A DNA stretch of 6,727 nucleotides from Puniceispirillum sp965657105 (GTDB lineage Bacteria; Pseudomonadota; Alphaproteobacteria; Puniceispirillales; Puniceispirillaceae), in assembly GCF_965657105.1 (NCBI RefSeq), contig NZ_CBFHNB010000082.1, forward strand, positions 1 through 6,727. The letters are read 5' to 3'. Below are positions 1 to 5,487 of the stretch, one piece after another (the stretch's first letter is position 1; every line of letters begins with the position of its first letter). Below the pieces are notes generated by a model. That model did not search any database. It was not told the origin of the DNA and saw only the letters and a program-made list of their open reading frames with translations. The position numbers and the translations under genes were made by a program.

Positions 1-2
1 GC

Positions 3-152
3 GCCAATGATAAAGCGGATGAAGATCAAGTCCCCCTGCCAAAACGATCCTACCAGCGCGGCGAGGTCAGAAACCTTATCTTTGCCGTTTTCATCACAAT
101 TGTCGTGATGATTATTTTCTTGAACCTATTATATGCCGTGCGCCCGCTTTAG
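3..152 (+). CDS. C-terminal tail of an unidentified membrane-anchored protein (partial)
   Basis: An open frame enters from the left edge and stops at TAG 150-152, giving the last 49 residues of a protein whose start lies outside the window. The first 20 or so residues are polar and charged (begins ANDKADEDQ, then PLPKRSYQRGEVRN). They are followed by one strongly hydrophobic stretch of about 20 residues (from LIFAVFITIVV to LNLLYAV) and end RPL. This is the pattern of a protein with a single C-terminal membrane helix and a short periplasmic or cytoplasmic tail. No family is recognisable from this fragment. It lies 42 nt upstream of the arsH-like gene on the same strand, so it could be co-transcribed. 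The frame is supported by the consistent hydrophobic segment and the stop just before an AT-rich intergenic stretch. Function unknown. Confidence 0.6.
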   Translation, partial: ANDKADEDQVPLPKRSYQRGEVRNLIFAVFITIVVMIIFLNLLYAVRPL

Positions 153-194
153 GCTAAATAAAATTATAGATAATGTTAATAACAAGGACATGCC

Positions 195-908
195 GTGACG
201 ATTGATCTGCCACAAATTATGCCTGAAGATATTGCCGTAATGGCAGATGATTTCAAAGCGCAAAGCGGTGACAACCCTCCCCGTATTCTGGTGCTCTATG
301 GCTCGCTTCGTGACCGTTCCTATTCACGGCTTCTGGCCGAAGAGGTGATGCGGCTATTGGCTGCCTTTGGCGCGGAAGCTAGAACCTATAACCCCAGCGG
401 CTTGCCACTGCCCGATGATGAAGATGCCGACCACCCAAAGGTTCAGGAATTGCGTGATCTGGCGGTCTGGGCAGAAGGTATGGTATGGGTGTCACCTGAA
501 CGGCATGGGGCGATGACCGCAATACTAAAAGCGCAGATTGACTGGATTCCTCTTGCGCTTGGCGGTATTCGGCCAACCCAGGGCAAGACATTGGCACTGA
601 TGCAGGTCAATGGCGGTTCCCAAAGTTTTAATACGGTTAATCAGATGCGTGTTTTGGGGCGCTGGATGCGTATGCTGACCATACCCAATCAATCATCTGT
701 CCCAAAGGTCTATAACGAATTTGATGATGATGGGCGCATGCTGGCCTCACCCTTTTATAACCGCGTTGTTGATGTGGTCGAAGAATTGATGAAATTTACC
801 CTGATGACACGCGGACAAGCTGATTATCTGGTAGATCGTTATTCAGAGCGCGTTGAAAGCCCTGCCGCATTATCAAAGCGCGTCAATCAAACAAAAACCC
901 AAAACTGA
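195..908 (+). CDS. arsH: ArsH-like NADPH-dependent FMN reductase
   Basis: This 237-residue flavodoxin-fold protein matches ArsH, an FMN-binding NADPH oxidoreductase that in characterised members oxidises trivalent organoarsenicals, reduces azo dyes and quinones, or generates peroxide. The phosphate-binding loop of the FMN site is YGSLRDRSYSR (residues 35-45). The family blocks SPERHGAMT (100-108), KAQIDWIPL (112-120) and NGGSQSFNTVNQMR (139-152) are intact, and length is normal. Translation starts at GTG 195, six bases after AAGGA (184-188). The nearby ATG at 190 runs directly into a stop (ATG-CCG-TGA), so it cannot be the start. No arsR, arsB, arsC or acr3 gene is in the window, so the usual arsenic operon context is missing. 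A general redox or quinone-reducing role is as likely as arsenic resistance. The family call is firm; the physiological substrate is not known. Confidence 0.88.
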   Translation: MTIDLPQIMPEDIAVMADDFKAQSGDNPPRILVLYGSLRDRSYSRLLAEEVMRLLAAFGAEARTYNPSGLPLPDDEDADHPKVQELRDLAVWAEGMVWVSPERHGAMTAILKAQIDWIPLALGGIRPTQGKTLALMQVNGGSQSFNTVNQMRVLGRWMRMLTIPNQSSVPKVYNEFDDDGRMLASPFYNRVVDVVEELMKFTLMTRGQADYLVDRYSERVESPAALSKRVNQTKTQN

Positions 909-997
909 CCAACCTATGTTTGCAACAAGATTGCTGGCTATTCTGCTTCAGACCAGTTAATTTGACGGATATCTCAATCACAACCATAGGCAAAGTG

Positions 998-2017
998 GTG
1001 AAAATACTTGTAACTGGCGCTGCTGGCTTTATCGGAATGCATTCAAGTTTGCGGCTGTTGGCGCGTGGTGACCACGTTATCGGTGTTGATAATTTGAATG
1101 ATTATTATGATGTGTCATTAAAACAGGCGCGTCTTGCCCGCCTGACACCGCTTGAGAATTTCAGCTTTCATCAGATTAGCGTCGAAGATAAAGATGCAAT
1201 GCAAAGTCTGTTCGCTAGGGAAAAACCTGATCGCGTTATTCATCTGGCCGCACAGGCCGGAGTCCGCTATTCGCTGACCAATCCACATGCCTATATTGAC
1301 GCCAATCTACAAGGTTTTATCAATATTCTTGAAGGCTGCCGGCATAATGAAGTGGCGCATCTTGCCTATGCCAGCTCGTCATCGGTCTATGGCGGTAATA
1401 AAGCGATGCCGTTTAGTGAACATCACAATATCGATCATCCCGTCAGCCTTTATGCCGCAACCAAGAAAGCCAATGAATTGATGGCGCATACCTATAGCCA
1501 TCTTTATGATTTGCCAACTACGGGTTTGCGTTTTTTCACCGTTTACGGGCCCTGGGGTAGACCGGATATGGCGCTGTTTCTGTTTACAAAGGCGATGATG
1601 GAAGGTCGTGAAATCGACGTTTTCAATAACGGCGAGATGGTGCGCGATTTTACCTATATTGATGATATTGTCGAAGGCGTGATCCGAGTATTGGATAAAA
1701 CCGCAACGCCTAATCCAGACTATGACGCCAGCAATCCCGATCCCGCCACTGCCGCCGCGCCCTATCGCGTGTTCAATATTGGTAATGGCAATCCAACGCC
1801 TTTAATGGACTATATCGGCGCGCTGGAATCAGCGCTAGGCGTCGAAGCCAAAAAGAACTTCATGCCGATGCAGCCTGGCGATGTGCCAGCAACATCAGCC
1901 GACACAACCGAGCTTGGCAAATGGGTTGGCTTCCAGCCTGATACAAAGGTGCGTGACGGGGTGCAAAATTTTGTCGATTGGTATGTTGGCTATTATGGCC
2001 GGAATACTGCGAGCTAG
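998..2017 (+). CDS. NAD-dependent epimerase, UDP-glucuronate 4-epimerase type
   Basis: This 339-residue extended short-chain dehydrogenase/reductase probably interconverts UDP-glucuronate and UDP-galacturonate for cell-surface polysaccharide synthesis in the cytoplasm. The Rossmann NAD loop GAAGFIG lies at residues 7-13, with an acidic D31 ending beta-2 (IGVDNLNDYYD), as expected for NAD rather than NADP. The catalytic set is SSSSVYG (127-132) and Y152-x3-K156 in YAATKKANE. HLAAQAGVRYS (82-92) and GPWGRPDMA (184-192) are typical of the UDP-glucuronate 4-epimerase branch. The frame is open back to TTG 920, but those extra 26 residues are not homologous-looking and the Rossmann strand begins MKILVTG. 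GTG 998 is therefore preferred, with AGG 988-990 seven bases upstream; GTG 995 is equally possible. The dehydratase gene follows after 14 nt, suggesting co-transcription. Other UDP-sugar 4-epimerases are the main alternative. Confidence 0.85.
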   Translation: MKILVTGAAGFIGMHSSLRLLARGDHVIGVDNLNDYYDVSLKQARLARLTPLENFSFHQISVEDKDAMQSLFAREKPDRVIHLAAQAGVRYSLTNPHAYIDANLQGFINILEGCRHNEVAHLAYASSSSVYGGNKAMPFSEHHNIDHPVSLYAATKKANELMAHTYSHLYDLPTTGLRFFTVYGPWGRPDMALFLFTKAMMEGREIDVFNNGEMVRDFTYIDDIVEGVIRVLDKTATPNPDYDASNPDPATAAAPYRVFNIGNGNPTPLMDYIGALESALGVEAKKNFMPMQPGDVPATSADTTELGKWVGFQPDTKVRDGVQNFVDWYVGYYGRNTAS

Positions 2018-2031
2018 AGAGGGAAAGTATC

Positions 2032-2379
2032 ATGTCAGAGTTAAGTCAGAAAACATGTGAAGCCTGCCGCATTGATGCGCCAAAGGCTACGGACGTCGAA
2101 ATCAAAACCTTTCTGGACTCATATCCGCGTTGGACGTTACGTGATGATGATGGCACCCAGAAGCTGCAACAAGTCTATAGCTTTACTGATTTTAAAGCGG
2201 CATTGGCATTTACAAATGCCGTTGGTGCCATTGCCGAGGATGAAGGGCATCATCCTGCTATTTTAACCGAATGGGGTCGTGTAACCATAACATGGTGGTC
2301 ACACAAGATTATGGGTTTACATGTTAATGACTTCATCATGTGTGCAAAATGTGACACGGCCTATTCTGCCGTTTTATAA
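2032..2379 (+). CDS. phhB: pterin-4a-carbinolamine dehydratase (PhhB/PCD family)
   Basis: This 115-residue protein of the PCD/DCoH family dehydrates 4a-hydroxytetrahydrobiopterin (pterin-4a-carbinolamine), recycling the cofactor of aromatic amino-acid hydroxylases. The whole active-site signature is present: E69-x3-H73-H74-P75, x5, W81, x9, H91, x8, D100. ATG 2032 is preferred over the longer open frame from 1978 because it has a good ribosome site (GAGGG 2019-2023, eight bases away) and gives the normal length, starting MSELSQKTCEAC like other bacterial PhhB proteins. It sits 14 nt after the epimerase stop, probably in one transcript. No phenylalanine hydroxylase (phhA) is adjacent, so the partner is unknown. 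It carries two CxxC pairs, C9/C12 near the N-terminus and C104/C107 near the C-terminus. The first is common in this subgroup; the second looks unusual and together they could form a metal site. Confidence 0.9.
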   Translation: MSELSQKTCEACRIDAPKATDVEIKTFLDSYPRWTLRDDDGTQKLQQVYSFTDFKAALAFTNAVGAIAEDEGHHPAILTEWGRVTITWWSHKIMGLHVNDFIMCAKCDTAYSAVL

Positions 2380-2423
2380 TGATGGCGCGATTCAGCATCT
2401 ATTAAAATAATTAGCGGCTATAG

Positions 2424-2453
2424 TTGCACTTCATCTTCAGTCTGCGTTATAAG
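2424..2453 (+). promoter_or_regulatory. candidate sigma-70-type promoter for comDE
   Basis: TTGCAC (2424-2429) and TATAAG (2448-2453) are separated by 18 bases, in the 134-nt gap between phhB and the preferred comD start. The -10 box matches the consensus at five of six positions; the -35 matches only its first three bases. Expected transcription start is near 2460, leaving a leader of about 55 nt with no obvious riboswitch or hairpin. No clear terminator follows phhB, so read-through from the upstream genes is also possible. Confidence 0.35.
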
Positions 2454-2513
2454 AAGCCTCATTAAACTGCCGATGCTGTATACAGTTAAACGGTGCAAAA
2501 CAGAGTTAGTATT

Positions 2514-3011
2514 ATGTCCATAAATAAGAAAATCGTTGCTGACCTTGTCCGCAACAAGGTTGAGTTTGTGACCACCGTACCCTGCAAACAGCTGGCTGGT
2601 GTGATCGACGAAATCGAAAAGTCAGATGATATTTTCCATATTCCATCAAGTAAAGAAGATGAAGGGATGGGCCTGTGTGCGGGTGCCTATATGGGCGGCA
2701 AACGCCCTGCCATCATCATGCAGAATACGGCGATTGGTGTCACCATCAACACGCTGGCTACACTTATCCAATATTACAATATTCCGTTGCCGATGTTGAT
2801 CAGCTATCGCGGCGAAATTGGCGAGCCAGTAGCCTGTCAGGTCGAAATGGCAGTGCATACGAAGGCGCTGTTAGCGCAGATGAGCATTCCGACCTATCAT
2901 TTCCATGATCAGGAAGATGCCAATGAGCTCGATGATATTCTGAAATATTGCTTCATGGCACGCAAGCCTGTCGCGATCCTAACTGATGCCAGTTTCTGGC
3001 AGGGGTACTAA
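2514..3011 (+). CDS. comD: sulfopyruvate decarboxylase alpha subunit (ComD-like)
   Basis: This 165-residue protein is the N-terminal (pyrimidine-binding) half of a split thiamine-diphosphate decarboxylase of the sulfopyruvate/phosphonopyruvate decarboxylase family. With ComE it should convert 3-sulfopyruvate to sulfoacetaldehyde and CO2, a step of coenzyme M synthesis in methanogens and of sulfolactate or dihydroxypropanesulfonate breakdown in marine bacteria. The acidic cluster KEDEGMGLCAGAY (47-59) holds the glutamate that activates the cofactor (E48 by alignment from memory). MQNTAIGVTINTLATL (69-84) is the family's second signature. ATG 2514 is preferred because it gives the usual length and has AGAG 2502-2505 eight bases upstream; the in-frame GTG 2493 would add seven residues. 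comE starts two bases after the stop. No xsc, sulfolactate dehydrogenase or PEP mutase is in view, so substrate choice rests on sequence alone. Phosphonopyruvate is the alternative. Confidence 0.8.
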   Translation: MSINKKIVADLVRNKVEFVTTVPCKQLAGVIDEIEKSDDIFHIPSSKEDEGMGLCAGAYMGGKRPAIIMQNTAIGVTINTLATLIQYYNIPLPMLISYRGEIGEPVACQVEMAVHTKALLAQMSIPTYHFHDQEDANELDDILKYCFMARKPVAILTDASFWQGY

Positions 3012-3013
3012 TC

Positions 3014-3577
3014 ATGATCCGCAGTGATGTTTTAAAAGAACTTATTCCGCTTATCTCTAATGAACTGGTGATCTGTAATATTGGCCTACCGTCACAGGAA
3101 CTGCATATGATGGACGATCAGCCAAGCAACTTTTATATGCTTGGCACCATGGGTCTGTCATCTTCGATCGGCCTTGGTCTGGCGCTGGCACAAAAAGCCA
3201 AGGTCATCGCTATTGATGGTGATGGTTCGGTGCTGACCAACCTATGCACCTTGCCAACGATTGCTAATAATCCAGCAGACAATTTTATCCTACTGATCAT
3301 TGATAATGGCAGCTATGGTTCGACTGGTGATCAGCCGACCTATGCTGGCAAGAAAACATCATTGACCAAAATGGCCGAAGCTGCTGGTTGTGACAATGTC
3401 ATTGAATGTGCGGCCGAAGAGACAGCTGCTGTCATGAAAGCCGCTCTTGCGGGTGACAAGATGACAATCATCGTATCCAAATGCGCGTCAGGCAATATCA
3501 AGGTGCCTGTTATTGAGATGGATGCCCCGGTGATCCGCCATCGCTTTATGGCTGAGGTTGCACAGCGTAACGCCTAA
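3014..3577 (+). CDS. comE: sulfopyruvate decarboxylase beta subunit (ComE-like)
   Basis: This 187-residue protein is the diphosphate-binding half of the same thiamine-diphosphate enzyme. The cofactor/Mg2+ motif begins GDGS at 69-72 and ends DNGSYG at 97-102 (GDG-x25-DN, with D in place of the first N of the common NN). It is preceded by GTMGLSSSIGLGLALA (44-59), the usual glycine-rich lead-in. Alone it lacks the activating glutamate, which is supplied by the upstream subunit, so the pair should form a heteromer with the active site at the interface. Its ribosome site AGGGG (3001-3005) lies inside the last codons of comD and only two bases separate the genes, so translation is probably coupled. 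The gene ends 26 nt before a strong hairpin terminator, which closes the operon. The same uncertainty between sulfo- and phosphonopyruvate applies, with sulfopyruvate favoured because no phosphonate genes are nearby. Confidence 0.8.
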   Translation: MIRSDVLKELIPLISNELVICNIGLPSQELHMMDDQPSNFYMLGTMGLSSSIGLGLALAQKAKVIAIDGDGSVLTNLCTLPTIANNPADNFILLIIDNGSYGSTGDQPTYAGKKTSLTKMAEAAGCDNVIECAAEETAAVMKAALAGDKMTIIVSKCASGNIKVPVIEMDAPVIRHRFMAEVAQRNA

Positions 3578-3603
3578 ACAACCTTATATATAACAAAGAT
3601 ATG

Positions 3604-3632
3604 CCCCTGGCTGGAGACAGCTAGGGGTTTTT
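3604..3632 (+). terminator. rho-independent terminator of comDE
   Basis: A 10-bp stem (CCCCTGGCTG with CAGCTAGGGG, one G-U pair) closes a GAGA tetraloop and is followed directly by five T residues. It begins 26 nt after the comE stop. The GNRA-type loop and continuous stem make this the strongest terminator in the window. Confidence 0.92.
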
Positions 3633-3690
3633 CATGCCTTATCCAGACATAAAGCTAAAAGTTACAAATATGGGATATTTCAGCAAAATC

Positions 3691-3718
3691 AAATAAAACC
3701 CACCAGCCTTTTGACTGG
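3691..3718 (-). terminator. rho-independent terminator of the acyltransferase gene (- strand)
   Basis: Read on the - strand, CCAGTC-AAAA-GGCTGG forms a 6-bp stem with one G-U pair (3718-3703), followed by TGGGTTTTATTT. It starts 29 nt after the acyltransferase stop. On the + strand the same position has a C-A mismatch, which points to - strand use. The flanking AAATAAAACC (3691-3700) and GGTTTTTTATTT (3730-3741) can also pair, extending the structure and possibly making it work in both directions. Confidence 0.7.
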
Positions 3719-3747
3719 CCACACTTTGAGGTTTTTTATTTGTTGGG

Positions 3748-4620
3748 TTATTTGCTTGCCAGCGGAAAGAAGTTTTCAGTAGTTACTTTTAACGCATAAA
3801 CCTGATCCCTGAGATAAGTCAACAACTCGCTTTTATCGGCAATATTGCTGAGGTCGCGGTAATCTATCAATTCACCCAATGTGGCGTGAACATCACTATT
3901 CATGCGCCGAACAATCTCAAATGTCAGCAACGACTCCCGCATGGCTTCACCCACAAAGCTTGCAAGATGAAAGAATAAACTATTTTCCCCCGAAAAAAAT
4001 ACTGGTAGAACACTGGCATTACTTTTCTTTATGAGCGAGCCACAAAACAACTTCCAGTCGGCATCTATGGCCTCGGTAAGAGGATGTTTCCTTGTTGAAA
4101 CACGACCCGCAGGGAAAATAACAATTGCCCCACCCGATCTAACATGTTTAATCGCCAATTTCTTTGTTTCAATATTCGAGCGCAATGCCGATGATGCGCC
4201 ATTAAAATCTACTGGCAGTACAAATGGTTCAATCTCTGGGATTTTCTTGAATGTTGAATGTGCCAGAAATTTAAAATCAGATCTTACAAGGGATGTCAAA
4301 TAGCACAGTGACAATCCATCAAGAACGCCAAAAGGATGATTTGAGACTAAAATCAAAGGACCTTGCTTTGGAATAGCAAGCAGCGGATTTTTATTACACA
4401 TCAAATTTAATTTGAGGCGATCAATTGCATCACCCCATATATTAGCGTCAATGATTTTCTGACTTTGATAGTCTTGATACAGCTTGTTTAGTTTGCGCTG
4501 ACCCGTCATCAGCTCAATAGAGCCTATTAGCAATTGCCGCCACAATGGGTCGTTCTGCATAACATATGTCAACTTCGTAACGTGGTTTTGAACCGGATCG
4601 TCACACAGGTCTTTTCCCAT
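3748..4620 (-). CDS. lysophospholipid acyltransferase family protein (PlsC-like)
   Basis: This 290-residue protein belongs to the LPLAT/PlsC superfamily, which transfers acyl chains to lysolipids at the inner membrane. The catalytic box is NHPFGVLDG (94-102): His95 and Asp101 are spaced HX5D rather than the textbook HX4D, a variant seen in the subfamily that includes ornithine-lipid (OlsA-type) acyltransferases and so-called putative hemolysins. The acceptor-binding motif is FPAGRVST (169-176) in place of FPEGT, followed by LPVFFSGENS (205-214). No membrane-spanning helix is obvious; attachment may be peripheral. ATG 4618-4620 has AAGGTG (4634-4629 on the - strand) eight bases upstream. The gene is transcribed toward comE, ends at its own terminator, and is separated from the copper module, so it looks monocistronic. 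The exact acceptor lipid cannot be told from sequence. Confidence 0.8.
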   Translation of the reverse strand: MGKDLCDDPVQNHVTKLTYVMQNDPLWRQLLIGSIELMTGQRKLNKLYQDYQSQKIIDANIWGDAIDRLKLNLMCNKNPLLAIPKQGPLILVSNHPFGVLDGLSLCYLTSLVRSDFKFLAHSTFKKIPEIEPFVLPVDFNGASSALRSNIETKKLAIKHVRSGGAIVIFPAGRVSTRKHPLTEAIDADWKLFCGSLIKKSNASVLPVFFSGENSLFFHLASFVGEAMRESLLTFEIVRRMNSDVHATLGELIDYRDLSNIADKSELLTYLRDQVYALKVTTENFFPLASK

Positions 4621-4645
4621 CGGGCATTCACCTTTTATATTTTTA

Positions 4646-4654
4646 ATTATATAG
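4646..4654 (-). promoter_or_regulatory. candidate extended -10 promoter of the acyltransferase gene
   Basis: On the - strand the sequence TGCTATATAAT occurs 26 nt before the ATG. It contains a perfect TATAAT (4651-4646) and alternatively a TGC-TATATA extended -10. No good -35 lies 16-18 bases upstream, which fits an extended -10 promoter. Expected leader is about 20 nt, just enough for the ribosome site. The core is flanked by the 7-bp inverted repeat TTCACCT (4627-4633) and AGGTGAA (4656-4662). Confidence 0.4.
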
Positions 4655-4663
4655 CAGGTGAAA

Positions 4664-4819
4664 TGTTTCAGATTTGTTAATGTCGCTGTCTATGACGCCC
4701 TTAATAGATATATTAAGTCGGTATCTGCCCATTTTATGCAGAAAACGAACATGACAATTGTCTAAGGATGAACATGCTCATTAAAGATTATACAAGGAAA
4801 CTAAGTATCGGAGTTTTAT
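4664..4819. other. AT-rich intergenic spacer with palindromes, no convincing gene
   Basis: The stretch between the acyltransferase promoter and the copper-operon terminator holds no credible full gene. It contains two dyads: CTTAAT-AGATAT-ATTAAG (4700-4717) and the perfect 10-bp palindrome GACAATTGTC (4753-4762). Just after the second is a short + strand frame, ATG 4768 to TAA 4821 (17 residues), preceded by TAAGGATG. It ends in KLSIGVL, which is reminiscent of the very start of MerR-family proteins and could be a decayed remnant; this is too short to prove. Confidence 0.35.
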
Positions 4820-4849
4820 AAAAAAACCGCCATCCAAAAGGATAGCGGT
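4820..4849 (-). terminator. rho-independent terminator of the copper-responsive operon (- strand)
   Basis: On the - strand, ACCGCTATCC and GGATGGCGGT form a 10-bp stem with one G-U pair around a TTTT loop, followed by a T run (4825-4820). On the + strand the G-U becomes a C-A mismatch and no T run follows, so it serves the - strand. The stem begins 17 nt after the stop of the small 4867-4971 frame and 135 nt after the cytochrome stop. Confidence 0.88.
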
Positions 4850-4866
4850 AATAACCATTACAGTAC

Positions 4867-4971
4867 TTAACGCCCTTCTCTCTTCGGAAACTCTCCTAAG
4901 GCAACATGCTTTATATATTGCTCTGCAATTCTAAGATGACGCTGAATAGCCCATAAAAGGTTTTTAAACAT
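4867..4971 (-). CDS. candidate 34-residue microprotein at the operon end
   Basis: A short frame starts 13 nt after the cytochrome stop (ATG 4971-4969) and ends TAA 4869-4867. It begins MFKNLLWAIQRHLRIAEQ and ends GEFPKREGR. The first 25 residues could form an amphipathic, basic helix with hydrophobic residues at helical spacing; the tail is charged. There is no recognised family. In its favour, the operon terminator follows the stop by only 17 nt, as usual for a last gene, and the frame fills the gap that would otherwise be a long 3' leader. Against it, the ribosome site is weak (GAGA eight bases upstream) and the frame is short enough to arise by chance. If real, it would be co-transcribed with the cytochrome and DUF4396 genes and could associate with either membrane protein. 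Confidence 0.4.
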   Translation of the reverse strand: MFKNLLWAIQRHLRIAEQYIKHVALGEFPKREGR

Positions 4972-4984
4972 CGCAACAATCTCG

Positions 4985-5479
4985 CTATTGTGCTTTGGCG
5001 CGTTCGTTTATTTGATCATGCTGACGCTGTATGCGGCTAGACCAAGTACTTTTTATGTAAGATAGTGCGGCTAAGATTTCTTGATCAGTCAACTTGTCTT
5101 CATAAGCAGGCATGTTGTTTGGGTATGATTTCCCTATCATCTCTTCAATGCCATATTTGGTCATTAAAAAGAGGTATGAGTCAGGGTGATGCCATGTGTG
5201 TCCTGTCTCGTCATGCGGTGGTGCAGGCAAATAACCATCTGCATCTCTCTGCCGCCAATCGGCTTGCCCCTCTAATGCAACACCATGACATGACGCACAG
5301 TTTTCAGCATATACAACTTGCCCTAAATCCACGACTGCGGCGTCTTTATGTTTCAGAGCGATACTTGCTTCAGCTTTATTAGTAGGCGATGAGAGATAGT
5401 ATATTACTGCCCCAACTAACAAGATGCCCAGAGCAGATAAACACAAAGGCACCAACGTTACTTTATTTTTACCGGACAT
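4985..5479 (-). CDS. membrane-anchored class I c-type cytochrome
   Basis: This 164-residue protein has one N-terminal membrane helix (about residues 8-30, no clear signal-peptidase site, so probably a membrane anchor) and then a periplasmic cytochrome c domain. Haem attachment is CASCH (61-65). The likely sixth ligand is Met123 in NNMPAY, at the distance expected for a small mono-haem class I cytochrome, and the C-terminal helix LTDQEILAALSYIKSTW (130-146) is typical. Between them is a His-rich loop, H89, H94, H97 and H98 in PPHDETGHTWHHPD, that could bind metal. Its start (ATG 5479-5477) lies eight bases after the DUF4396 stop, with GAGG (5489-5486) overlapping that stop, so the two are translationally coupled. 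Cytochromes of this type occur near copper-handling genes. An electron-transfer role in periplasmic metal or thiol redox is inferred, not shown. Confidence 0.85.
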   Translation of the reverse strand: MSGKNKVTLVPLCLSALGILLVGAVIYYLSSPTNKAEASIALKHKDAAVVDLGQVVYAENCASCHGVALEGQADWRQRDADGYLPAPPHDETGHTWHHPDSYLFLMTKYGIEEMIGKSYPNNMPAYEDKLTDQEILAALSYIKSTWSSRIQRQHDQINERAKAQ

Positions 5480-5487
5480 TCTTTACC

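Noticed and set aside
379..597. - strand frame inside arsH
   Set aside because: It is the reverse complement of conserved ArsH motifs, with no independent support.
920..997. N-terminal extension of the epimerase from TTG 920
   Set aside because: The 26 extra residues are unlike the family, while GTG 995/998 places the Rossmann strand MKILVTGAAGFIG at the very start with a suitable ribosome site.
1978..2031. Longer pterin dehydratase overlapping the epimerase end
   Set aside because: ATG 2032 has a good ribosome site and gives the normal PhhB N-terminus; the extension is just epimerase sequence in another frame.
2514..3577. Phosphonopyruvate decarboxylase
   Set aside because: This is the same superfamily, but that enzyme is usually a single fused chain beside PEP mutase; the split alpha/beta arrangement fits ComDE better. 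Not fully excluded.
4031..4303. + strand frame inside the acyltransferase gene
   Set aside because: It lies wholly opposite a protein with clear catalytic motifs and has no recognisable domain.
5065..5382. + strand frame opposite the cytochrome
   Set aside because: It is an antisense shadow of the haem protein, with no ribosome site or family features.
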